10,378 nucleotides of DNA, from NCBI GenBank assembly GCA_021737205.1, contig JAIPEK010000054.1:1-10378 (forward strand), in the 5' to 3' direction. Origin of the DNA: Desulfarculaceae bacterium (GTDB taxonomy: Bacteria; Desulfobacterota; Desulfobacteria; Desulfobacterales; Desulfobacteraceae). Position 1 is the first letter of the stretch. Each line of letters begins with the position of its first letter. This document shows, in pieces, positions 1 through 7,225 of this stretch. Below the pieces are notes generated by a model. That model was not told the origin of the DNA and ran no database searches. It saw only the letters and a list, made by a program, of their open reading frames with translations. The position numbers and the translations under genes are program-made.

Positions 1-10
1 ACACGACGTG

Positions 11-173
11 ACCGGTTCCGGCATTTGCCTCGGAGCAGCCCAGGACGGGCTGCGAGGGCCGAAGGCAAGCGTCAGCTTACATGATCGGAAGGTTACACCG
101 GTTCGGCTGATGCCGGGAACAAGGCACTGACTCATAAAATTTCATGCGATCGCCCTGGTTGATGAGTGAGGGC
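11..173 (+). ncRNA. Structured RNA candidate, HEARO/omega-RNA-like, without iscB
   Basis: No gene fits here, but the stretch folds into nested stems. A closing stem pairs 15-24 with 110-120 (one bulge). Inside it lie two branches. In the first, 25-30 pairs with 63-68, capped by a perfect 7-bp hairpin (35-41 with 47-53, 5-base loop). In the second, 73-76 pairs with 106-109, capped by a 6-bp hairpin (83-88 with 98-103, 9-base loop). A further stem pairs 128-135 with 162-169 (one mismatch). The 83-103 hairpin uses U-G and G-U pairs that would be lost on the other strand, which favours plus-strand transcription. Length, branched shape and the AAGGUUACACC-type loop remind me of HEARO, the guide RNA of IscB elements. 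That match is from memory and uncertain. No IscB reading frame follows; the minus-strand asparaginase-like gene does. A 5' guide, if present, would lie in or beyond bases 1-10. Other structured RNA classes remain possible. Ends are approximate. Confidence 0.55.
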
Positions 174-190
174 AGGTGCAGTTAACACCT
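174..190. other. Short hairpin at the 3' end of the asparaginase-like gene
   Basis: Bases 174-178 (AGGTG) pair with 186-190 (CACCT) around a 7-base loop. The hairpin covers the first bases of the minus-strand stop codon region (stop at 189-191). No T-run follows on either strand, so it is not a convincing intrinsic terminator. It may be the last stem of the neighbouring structured RNA, or a 3'-end-stabilising hairpin for the operon transcript. Confidence 0.3.
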
Positions 191-686
191 AACACTTCCC
201 CTCCCGCTTTTCAGTAAACTGCATAACGGACCGGTCTTTTTTTACCCTGGCAGGATCGAATATTCTCCCGTTTATGGCGATATAAACCCCTTCGTTCAGT
301 ATCTGGACGGCCGCAACCGCAGATCCCAGGTTGAAAAACGCGTCACTGGACTTGAATGCAGCCGGTTCCATGGCCCCGGTCAGTACTATAACCTTTTCTT
401 TTATTTCTTTAAGACGGTTCGCTGTCTCCACCATGGTATCCGTCCCGTGAGTGATGACGATATAACGGTTTTCATCGTTCTCCACAGCCTGTCGGACCAG
501 TTCCCGGTCCGCATCCGTCATATCGAGAGAGTCTTTCCGCAGAATGCTGTTGACCTGGTATTCGAAACCGACCCTGGCATCCTTGAGCAGCTCCTCGACT
601 CTGGCGTTGCCGATCTGGTATTCGCTCAGCTTGTCAAAATAGACTTTGTCTATGGTTCCTCCCACCGCGATAAAACTGATTTTCAT
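189..686 (-). CDS. Short asparaginase-domain protein (N-terminal domain only)
   Basis: This 165-residue protein matches the N-terminal domain of L-asparaginases, which hydrolyse asparagine to aspartate and ammonia. Catalytic positions line up with E. coli AnsB: Thr11 in the GGTID motif, Tyr16 in the flexible-loop position, Ser53, Thr82 and Asp83 in HGTDT, and Lys98 upstream of TGAM. The C-terminal domain of the usual 320-350-residue enzyme is missing. The end at 'GRIFDPARVKKDR' is typical of naturally short asparaginase-domain proteins known in proteobacteria, so I do not read this as a truncated pseudogene. Whether such short forms hydrolyse asparagine is uncertain. Cytoplasmic, with no signal peptide. 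The ATG overlaps the recX stop by 4 bases (ATGA) and has a strong AAGGAGG ribosome binding site 8 bases upstream. It is the last gene of the minus-strand series. Confidence 0.85.
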   Translation of the reverse strand: MKISFIAVGGTIDKVYFDKLSEYQIGNARVEELLKDARVGFEYQVNSILRKDSLDMTDADRELVRQAVENDENRYIVITHGTDTMVETANRLKEIKEKVIVLTGAMEPAAFKSSDAFFNLGSAVAAVQILNEGVYIAINGRIFDPARVKKDRSVMQFTEKREGKC

Positions 687-1162
687 TCCGGCCCCTCCTT
701 TTTCTCTGCTTTCTGTAAAAGATGTTTGTATGTGGTCATGGTTACGTCAAAGCCGAAGCCGCGTGCGTTCAAAAAATTGAATACTTTTTTTTTGAATTTC
801 TCGCGGTCCAGATGTTCCCACAAGGCGGCTTTCTTTTCGGCGGCTTTCAGTGCGGATTCATATTCGTTGAGCGGTTCAACTGCTTTTTCAATGACGGATT
901 CCTCGACGCCTTTGGCGAAAAGCTCGTATTTGAGCGCCCGTTTTGATTTCGGATTGAGTCTTTCTCTGCTGCGGACGAATTCGGCGGCGAAGGCCGGGTC
1001 ATCAAGAAGGTTCTCTTCTTTCAGCAGTGCCACCGTTTTTTCCACGGTGTCTTTGGTGAAATTCTTTTTCAACAGATTCTCTCTCAACTCCGCCACACTC
1101 CTGGGTCTCGGGCCGAGATACCTCAAGCCTGACCGATACGCAGATGCTGATTCATCCGTCAT
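683..1162 (-). CDS. recX: Regulatory protein RecX
   Basis: This 159-residue, all-helical, lysine-rich protein has the RecX family pattern. Its first three-helix repeat spans residues 8-66, with the 'LRENL..K.F....VE..V..L..E.LLDD..FA..FV.SR' signature, including Asp54-Asp55 and Phe58. A second repeat follows at about 70-110 and a third, weaker one at about 120-155. RecX binds RecA filaments and modulates strand exchange and the SOS response in the cytoplasm. In many bacteria recX sits beside recA; here it is apart from any recA, between a thioesterase gene and the asparaginase-like gene. The ATG overlaps the thioesterase stop by 4 bases (ATGA), with GGAG 5 bases upstream. The length fits the family (about 150-170 residues). 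Assignment is from the overall family pattern; no catalytic residue exists to check. Confidence 0.88.
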   Translation of the reverse strand: MTDESASAYRSGLRYLGPRPRSVAELRENLLKKNFTKDTVEKTVALLKEENLLDDPAFAAEFVRSRERLNPKSKRALKYELFAKGVEESVIEKAVEPLNEYESALKAAEKKAALWEHLDREKFKKKVFNFLNARGFGFDVTMTTYKHLLQKAEKKEGPE

Positions 1163-1923
1163 GAATGCTCCATGGGTTTCCAGTTGATGTTGATGCCGGC
1201 AAGCTCGTCACCGGTGTCTGATTTCCGGATGGAGTGAATGGTAAAAGGCAGGCCGTTGTTCCATTCAATCCGGGTTCCCGAAGTGATGTGGTCCTGAAAG
1301 AAAGATTCTTTGAAAAACCGGACATCAATCGTCTCCGGGGTATACGTCTCGAGAATTTCGCCGGGAGTCGTTTCCACCGCCCATTCAATATACACGGTGT
1401 TGTTTACGTGGCGGTTGAGGTCCAGGTCGTGCATACGGATTTTGAAACCGTACTCCAGATCGGTTCGGTCCAGAGGGTGGATTTTCGGGAATGGCGAGTC
1501 GGTTTCACCGGCAGGGCCGGAGAGCATGGATTCCGGCATATAAGTGGCAAGGCGGCATGGTCTGCCGTTTTTGCGGTTGACCATCACCCACTGGCCCACT
1601 GCATTGATAATGGACCGGTCTCTGCCGTCCCGGATTTTGAAAAACCGGTGTTCGTAAAGATTGTTTACGGATGACCGCCAGGTGGATAAATACAACAGAT
1701 CGCCTATTTCCGGGTTTTTCCCGATTTCGAGCCTGTAATGGGAAATGACCCAGAAAAGATTGTGCTCGGCTATATCCATGCCGGAAATTTTCAATTTTGA
1801 TGCATGTTCGACAGCCGCGTCCTGGAGCATGTTGAAAATCCCGGTGATTTTCAGTCTGCCGAAAGGGCCGATGCAGGAATATCGGTTTTTCAAATGGACT
1901 TCATACGGGGCAAACGGATTCAA
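1159..1923 (-). CDS. Acyl-[acyl-carrier-protein] thioesterase (FatA/FatB family)
   Basis: This 254-residue protein has two hot-dog folds in tandem, as in plant and bacterial FatA/FatB enzymes that free fatty acids from acyl-ACP. The first fold (about 5-135) carries the helix 'NMLQDAAVEHA' at 31-41. The second (about 150-250) carries the hallmark 'DLDLNRHVNN' at 166-175. By comparison with the plant enzymes the active-site residues should be Asp168, Asn170 and His172, with Glu206 as the following glutamate; the Cys next to that glutamate in plants is Ser207 here. It should act in the cytoplasm on fatty acid synthesis products. The start is TTG: its first base overlaps the AsmA stop (TTGA, 4 bases), and GGAG lies 8 bases upstream. 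No in-frame ATG lies nearby with a better site. Chain-length preference cannot be told from the sequence. Confidence 0.9.
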   Translation of the reverse strand: MNPFAPYEVHLKNRYSCIGPFGRLKITGIFNMLQDAAVEHASKLKISGMDIAEHNLFWVISHYRLEIGKNPEIGDLLYLSTWRSSVNNLYEHRFFKIRDGRDRSIINAVGQWVMVNRKNGRPCRLATYMPESMLSGPAGETDSPFPKIHPLDRTDLEYGFKIRMHDLDLNRHVNNTVYIEWAVETTPGEILETYTPETIDVRFFKESFFQDHITSGTRIEWNNGLPFTIHSIRKSDTGDELAGININWKPMEHS

Positions 1924-4900
1924 GGCAGCTTCTCCATTAATTTTACAGGTGTATTGACGATATTTTTCATCATGTTCGTAAGGCCTTTGCCCACGGAAGA
2001 AGGGTGGAGAGGGATCACTGCCGGATTTTCAAAGTTTCCCTCGGCTTTGACCGGAATCGAAACCAGTTTTCCGCCAAGCAGGGTATTGAGCACGGGGATT
2101 TTTTTAACAATCATGTCCACTGTTTTGAAAGGGGCGACAAGAAAAGTCATGTCAATTTTCTGTTGAACGGGAAACACATCTCCGGTAAAGATGATGGACA
2201 TATCGGTGCCGTCAATAATTCCTTCTTTGACTGTAATCCGGCTGTCTTTGACATAGGCCTTCAAAGAAACTGTGTTAAAGGCGAACCCATCCTGCAGGAT
2301 ATCAGGCAGGCTTCCTTCCAGAAATCTGGATACATTGATGACCGAAAGTATTCTGGAAAGCAGTGTCAGCCGGTAAATTCTTCCATTTGATGCTGAAAAT
2401 TCAAAATGGCCGTAAACCGTTTCTTTCAGGTGCTTTTTGGCGGTTTTTGAGTGGAAACGGCCTTCAAAAGAATAGCTCCCGTCCATGAGGGCTTCGCCGC
2501 TGAAGAGGCAGTCTGCGGTATACCGAAAGTCGTCCTTTTCCAAGGCGGAGGTTTCTGCCTGATATTCGATAAAATTTCCTTTTTTTACAATGGTTCCGTT
2601 TATATTCATTCCGCAAAGATCCGCTTTTTCCAACCGAACAACCGTTTGATCCGGCTTGATATCAAGCAGGGCCGACACTTTGTTCAAACGGTAGCGCCCC
2701 GTATCAAAATACCTGGTTTTTATACGGATCGGTTTATCGCTCAGCCATTGCCGCAGATCCTGGTACTCATTTTTCCGATTCAAAACAGGTGTAAGATCCA
2801 AGCGATAGGCAGCCAGTTTCAGAAAGCTGTCATCGCCGGAACTGACAAGGAAATGATCTTCTCCCGTAATCCGGAAAAAGCCGGATTCAGACAGGAAACG
2901 TTTGGTGAAAAGTTTTTCAATGGTGCCTGAACTCATGAATCCTTCAAAAGACGCCTTTTCCCCGGTATTCTGAAAATCGAACCGGGTAGCGGGCGGATCC
3001 GCAACAGATAGGCGTTCAAGGGTGAACTTGCCCTGTGCGGTGCGGTGAACGGCAAGGGTAACGGCAGGGCCGGACGGAAAGTCGAATTTTCCCGTGAAAA
3101 ACAACCCGTCCGGTTCGATTGCAACTCTGCCCTCCAGAATGCTTATAGGAGGCCGGATTCCTTTGACAAGAGGGGAGCCGGAGAGTTCGAAAACCGGGCC
3201 GAGATCTTCCAGCCGGCCGGTAAGGCCGGAAAGTGATATACCTTTCTGTGAAGCGGTAAAGTCGAAAGAGAGTACAAAAGCCTCTTCTTTTTCTGATCCG
3301 ACTGCTGTTTTGACATCCTTTGCCTTGCCGGTGATCATAAATTCCCGCTTTGCCTTTTTTTTAAAAGGCAGGGTCAGGTCCATTGCATCAAGGAATATCG
3401 TGCCGTCTGCCACGGAGAAAGCCGGCGATTCAGCCGGGAAAACTTTCGTGGCTGCCGGATAAGAGAAGAGTTCCTGTATTTGAAAAAGCGCTTTTCCGGA
3501 CTTGATGTGTACGGTCGGTTCCGGTCCGAATCGGAAATCCATGCATGTGTCATAAAGATAGCTATCTCCGGATTTGGCGGTTAGACGATCGATCCGGACG
3601 GTTTCGTTTTTGTAGGAAAGCGAACCGTCAAAGATTTCGATACGGTCGTTCATTCGATCATACCGGCCCTCCAGCCGGATATCTTCCGCTTTAATTCGAA
3701 CCGTAAGCTCCTTTTTCCTCTTTTTTGCAAGGTAAAGATCGACCCGGGCGCTGCCCTTTGAAACGGCCACCCTGCTGATTTCTTCTGCAAAGGGCTTATT
3801 GTCGATAAGCAGTTGCAGCGCTGCAGGCACATTTCGCAAATCGGCGGTGAGGCTGAATGCGGCAGTAAAGGGCACCTCCGGACCGGCTAAAAGTTCCACA
3901 GACACGGTTCCCTGATGAATCTCGCTGTTTCTCACGTTTCCTTTGGCTACTTCAATGTCCAGGGTGCCGTCTTTCATGAAGGCGCTGCCGGATACGTTCC
4001 GTGCAGTGAGGCCGGATTCGGGAATGTTCACTTTGCCTGACTGAATCTTCCCCTGGATGATCAGGTTTTCCGGGTCAAAAAGTCCGGATTTTTTGTTGTT
4101 TTCAAACGCAACCTCGATTTCGGGGGAAACTCCTGATTCAATGATACGGAAAATGTTCCGGCTGATGGCGTTTTTTCCGATAAAAGCGTTTGCATAAGTT
4201 TCCGCCTGGCCGAGATTCACTTTTTCGCCACTGAATTTGAGTGTAGTGGAAGGGATGCCGGGTGTTCTAACAAAAGAGATTTCAGGGTTCTGCAGCACCG
4301 GTGCAAGGGAGTCTGCTTTGAGCCGGACCGCGGATTTCGTGGCGGATATGTCGAAAGTGACGGTTGCCTCTTCCGGATTCAGGGTCAGGCCACTCTCATT
4401 AGCTGAACGTATCGCAAGGTTCCTGAATTTGCATTGCCCGGAAAGGCTGCCTTTTTCATCGACGGTAAACCGGATATCCGCTGTATCGGTTTTTACCGAT
4501 GGAAGCTGGCGATTTGTCGGGATCAAGGATTGCAAGGTTTTTTCTTTAATCTCAAGATTCTCCAGACGGCCTTTTCCAGCGATGCCCCCGTTATCGGAAC
4601 GAACCAGGACGGATGTATCCACTCCGGTGAAAAAACTGGTGTCAAAATTTTCCAGAGCGATCTCGATTCCTTTTTCCCGGCGGATAAACGGCTCAAACCT
4701 TGCAATGGCGTTGCGGATCGAAAGAGGGGAGAGGGTTTTCCTGAGTGAGTCCTTTTTCCGGGCGGATTGCTCAATCAGTTTCCCGGTTTCTACGTCTTGA
4801 AGGACTACTTTGGTGATCAGGACCCGTCCTTTTATAAGAGAGGAAACATCAGGGTAGACAAGAACGCCGCCGATTGAATCGGACAGGCTTTGATTTTCTC

Positions 4901-5144
4901 CGGCCCTGATACCCCTGAAAGCAATGTGAAATCCGGTGAAAAAGGAGAGGGAGATTTCAGAGAATCTGATATCCATCCCGGTTTCGGATGCAATCGATTT
5001 TGTAAGCCTGTCTTTTACGTAATCACTGTTTACCAGAAACGGAGTGGACAGGGCTGCTGCGATGAAAAGAAACAGGACGGCAGCCAAGGTGCCCCAAAAA
5101 AACCTTTTGGTATGAAAGCCCAGGCCGGACATAGGGGCTACCAT
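1920..5144 (-). CDS. Large AsmA-like envelope protein
   Basis: This 1074-residue protein has an N-terminal membrane anchor at about residues 15-35, followed by 'NSDYVKDRLTKSIASETG', the usual opening of AsmA family proteins. A very long beta-rich, repeat-like periplasmic region follows. An AsmA-like C-terminal domain spans about 890-1046, with 'TGDVFPVQQKIDM' and a closing 'VKAEGNFENPAV' near the end. The family includes E. coli AsmA, YhdP, TamB and YdbH. These form hydrophobic grooves spanning the periplasm and are linked to phospholipid traffic to the outer membrane; exact cargo here is unknown. The chosen ATG (5142-5144) overlaps the prc stop by 7 bases and has AGGAG about 13 bases upstream, rather far. 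A second ATG four codons later (5130-5132) has no ribosome binding site of its own. The next gene is an acyl-ACP thioesterase, which makes a lipid-related role attractive but unproven. Confidence 0.85.
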   Translation of the reverse strand: MVAPMSGLGFHTKRFFWGTLAAVLFLFIAAALSTPFLVNSDYVKDRLTKSIASETGMDIRFSEISLSFFTGFHIAFRGIRAGENQSLSDSIGGVLVYPDVSSLIKGRVLITKVVLQDVETGKLIEQSARKKDSLRKTLSPLSIRNAIARFEPFIRREKGIEIALENFDTSFFTGVDTSVLVRSDNGGIAGKGRLENLEIKEKTLQSLIPTNRQLPSVKTDTADIRFTVDEKGSLSGQCKFRNLAIRSANESGLTLNPEEATVTFDISATKSAVRLKADSLAPVLQNPEISFVRTPGIPSTTLKFSGEKVNLGQAETYANAFIGKNAISRNIFRIIESGVSPEIEVAFENNKKSGLFDPENLIIQGKIQSGKVNIPESGLTARNVSGSAFMKDGTLDIEVAKGNVRNSEIHQGTVSVELLAGPEVPFTAAFSLTADLRNVPAALQLLIDNKPFAEEISRVAVSKGSARVDLYLAKKRKKELTVRIKAEDIRLEGRYDRMNDRIEIFDGSLSYKNETVRIDRLTAKSGDSYLYDTCMDFRFGPEPTVHIKSGKALFQIQELFSYPAATKVFPAESPAFSVADGTIFLDAMDLTLPFKKKAKREFMITGKAKDVKTAVGSEKEEAFVLSFDFTASQKGISLSGLTGRLEDLGPVFELSGSPLVKGIRPPISILEGRVAIEPDGLFFTGKFDFPSGPAVTLAVHRTAQGKFTLERLSVADPPATRFDFQNTGEKASFEGFMSSGTIEKLFTKRFLSESGFFRITGEDHFLVSSGDDSFLKLAAYRLDLTPVLNRKNEYQDLRQWLSDKPIRIKTRYFDTGRYRLNKVSALLDIKPDQTVVRLEKADLCGMNINGTIVKKGNFIEYQAETSALEKDDFRYTADCLFSGEALMDGSYSFEGRFHSKTAKKHLKETVYGHFEFSASNGRIYRLTLLSRILSVINVSRFLEGSLPDILQDGFAFNTVSLKAYVKDSRITVKEGIIDGTDMSIIFTGDVFPVQQKIDMTFLVAPFKTVDMIVKKIPVLNTLLGGKLVSIPVKAEGNFENPAVIPLHPSSVGKGLTNMMKNIVNTPVKLMEKLP

Positions 5145-7225
5145 CGATAGTCTTTTTCTCCTGCAATATGTATGAATTCGGCCATCAGCAACCGGGTCGG
5201 TTCCAAGAGCAGGTCTTCATCATGTTCCTGGATATCGGAAACCGAATCGAGTTTCTCCTTGCCGATACTTTTGCGGTACCGGTTTTCAATCTCGAGCTCG
5301 AGGTTCTCATGGCGGGCCTGATACTCTTTCCGCCGTGTTTCGTTCAGAGGCAGAGATTTAATTTTATGCCGCTTCCGGGCCAGTTTGTACTTTTCCGTAA
5401 GGTAGACCAGGCCGGAATGCTCTTCCGCCATGTCCCGGTAGAACCGGTTGAGTTGGTCAATGCATTCGTCAAGGGGCGGGTATTTGTTGTACGGGGCACT
5501 GCCGGTCTTGTCATAAGGAAGGGCCCCTTCCAGGGAGCTTTCGCCGATCTGGACGGTATCATAGATGTGCGGGTATTCAATGTCCGGGGGGATCCCGTGT
5601 TTCTGGGTGGACTCCCCGGTGACCCGGAAAAATTTGGCGCTGGTCACTTTCAGTTTGCCTGTGGACAGGCCGGTCAGAGACTGAACCGTCCCTTTGCCGA
5701 AACTCGACGTCCCCACGATGATTCCCCTGTTGTAATCCTTTACGGCACCTGCGAAAATTTCCGAAGCCGATGCACTCATCCGGTTGATCATGACCATCAG
5801 GGGGCCTGTGTATTCGATGGCCGGATCATCATCATACAGTCTTGTCACCCGGTATTTGGTCTTGATCTGAACCACGGGCCCGGATTTGATGAACAGCCCG
5901 GTCAAACGCTGGGCCTCTTTCAGAGACCCGCCGCCGTTGTTTCTCAGATCGATGATAAGCCCGTCGATTTCCTCGTCTTTCAGTTCGTTCAGAAGCCTTG
6001 CCACATCGTTGGTTGTGCTTTTGTAATTTTCCTCTCCGTTGCGGTAGGCGTCGAAGTCCATGTAAAACGCAGGGATTTCAATGATGCCCAGCCTGAAGTC
6101 ACTGCCGTTTCGGGAAAAAGAGACCACTTTTTTCTTGGCTGACTGCTCTTTGAGTTTGACTTTGTCCCGCTTGATGGAAATGATTTCGGAAGAATCCTTT
6201 TTCCTTGCCGGAATTATCTTGAGCCGGACAAACGTGTCCTTGGGACCCCTGATCAGCTTTACGACATTGTCGAGTCTCAGTCCCACCGTATCCTTCATGC
6301 CGCCGTTTCTGCCTTCTCCCACCCCTATGATTTTATCCCCGGGCCTCAGTTTCTTGGACTTGTCAGCAGGACCCGCAGGAATCAGCCGGACCACCTTGGT
6401 ATACTGGTATTCGCTCTGCAGGACCGCACCGATACCTTCCAGGGACTGGCTCATGTGAATATCGAAGTTTTCCGATTTTTTCGGCGCAAAATACTGTGTA
6501 TGGGGATCAAAGCATTCAGCAACACTGTTCATGTAGGTTTCAAAGGTGTCTTTGCCGGTGATCTGGTAAATCGAGTTAAGACGGCTTTTGTAGGTCTTTG
6601 TAAGAGTTTCCGTAATCTCTTGAGGGGAATTGCCCTCGAGTTTCAAAGACAGGATACGGTTTTTCAACTCCTTTTTCCAGAAAGCGGTCATAGCCTCCCT
6701 GTCCCGTGGCCAAGGGGCGTCTTTCCGGTCGGTCCGGATTTGCTCGTTCTTTGAAAAATTCAGCTTTTCCTGCCACTTATTCGATGTATCGTAAAAGTAT
6801 CTGGTCCTTTCCAGGCTTCGGGCAAGGTACAGGTTGAACACGTCAAAGGCAAAAGATAGTTCTCCGCTTTTCAGAAAATCATCGATTTCGTATTTGTATC
6901 GGCTGAACCGTTTCACATCCTCTCGGGTGAAAAGATTTTTCAACGGGTCGAGCCTGCTGAGGTACTGTTTGAAAATTGCAGCGGAAAGATCGTCGTCAAG
7001 GGGACGTCCGGTGTAATGCTGCTGCTGGATGTTTTGCACGATTTCCGTACAGATTTCAGCCTGTCCGTCCGTGTGCCGAACCGGCGAAAGCTCCTTTCCG
7101 CTTTCCGCGGCACCCGCAGGGAGGGCGGACTGCAGTAAAAAAAAGAGCAGAACCGTCAGCAGTTTAGTGAGATAATTTTTCGGCGCCGCTTTCTTCCAAT
7201 TGAGTAATGTCATCCGGTTTTTCAA
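5138..7225 (-). CDS. prc: Tail-specific (C-terminal processing) protease, S41 family
   Basis: This 695-residue protein matches E. coli Prc/Tsp in length (682) and domain order. It has a signal peptide (1-40, cut near AGAA/ES), an N-terminal helical domain (about 55-245), a PDZ domain (about 255-340) with the carboxylate-binding 'SLEGIGAV' loop at 261-268, a S41 protease core (about 375-545) and a C-terminal helical domain (565-695). The catalytic dyad is visible: Ser486 in SASASE and Lys511 in SFGKG, spaced 25 apart as in E. coli Ser430/Lys455, with Asp497 matching Asp441. It degrades periplasmic proteins from their C-termini. In E. coli it works with NlpI to limit cell-wall hydrolases. I chose the TTG start at 7223-7225 because AAGGA lies 6 bases upstream; the ATG four codons later is too far from that site. 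This start gives a 62-base overlap with ylqF. Confidence 0.95.
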   Translation of the reverse strand: MKNRMTLLNWKKAAPKNYLTKLLTVLLFFLLQSALPAGAAESGKELSPVRHTDGQAEICTEIVQNIQQQHYTGRPLDDDLSAAIFKQYLSRLDPLKNLFTREDVKRFSRYKYEIDDFLKSGELSFAFDVFNLYLARSLERTRYFYDTSNKWQEKLNFSKNEQIRTDRKDAPWPRDREAMTAFWKKELKNRILSLKLEGNSPQEITETLTKTYKSRLNSIYQITGKDTFETYMNSVAECFDPHTQYFAPKKSENFDIHMSQSLEGIGAVLQSEYQYTKVVRLIPAGPADKSKKLRPGDKIIGVGEGRNGGMKDTVGLRLDNVVKLIRGPKDTFVRLKIIPARKKDSSEIISIKRDKVKLKEQSAKKKVVSFSRNGSDFRLGIIEIPAFYMDFDAYRNGEENYKSTTNDVARLLNELKDEEIDGLIIDLRNNGGGSLKEAQRLTGLFIKSGPVVQIKTKYRVTRLYDDDPAIEYTGPLMVMINRMSASASEIFAGAVKDYNRGIIVGTSSFGKGTVQSLTGLSTGKLKVTSAKFFRVTGESTQKHGIPPDIEYPHIYDTVQIGESSLEGALPYDKTGSAPYNKYPPLDECIDQLNRFYRDMAEEHSGLVYLTEKYKLARKRHKIKSLPLNETRRKEYQARHENLELEIENRYRKSIGKEKLDSVSDIQEHDEDLLLEPTRLLMAEFIHIAGEKDYRW

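Noticed and set aside
146..153. GCGATCGC palindrome (HIP1-like)
   Set aside because: A single copy in the window. HIP1 is significant only when highly frequent, as in cyanobacteria; chance is enough.
1..190. tRNA, CRISPR repeat or group II intron end at the left edge
   Set aside because: There is no cloverleaf with a T-arm motif, no repeated spacer pattern, and no recognisable domain V hairpin. The nested branched fold fits a different RNA class better.
189..686. Asparaginase-like gene as a truncated pseudogene
   Set aside because: Its C-terminal end matches naturally short family members, it has a strong ribosome binding site, and it is coupled to recX. Truncation by the neighbouring RNA element is not needed.
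447..1187. 246-codon plus-strand open frame
   Set aside because: It lies wholly antisense to recX and the asparaginase-like gene, which have clear family motifs. Its translation is Ser/Phe-rich with no motif.
4237..4800. 187-codon plus-strand open frame
   Set aside because: Antisense shadow of the AsmA-like gene; serine- and arginine-rich with no recognisable domain.
5168..6142. 324-codon plus-strand open frame
   Set aside because: It is antisense to the conserved protease core and C-terminal part of prc; its length follows from prc codon use. No family pattern.
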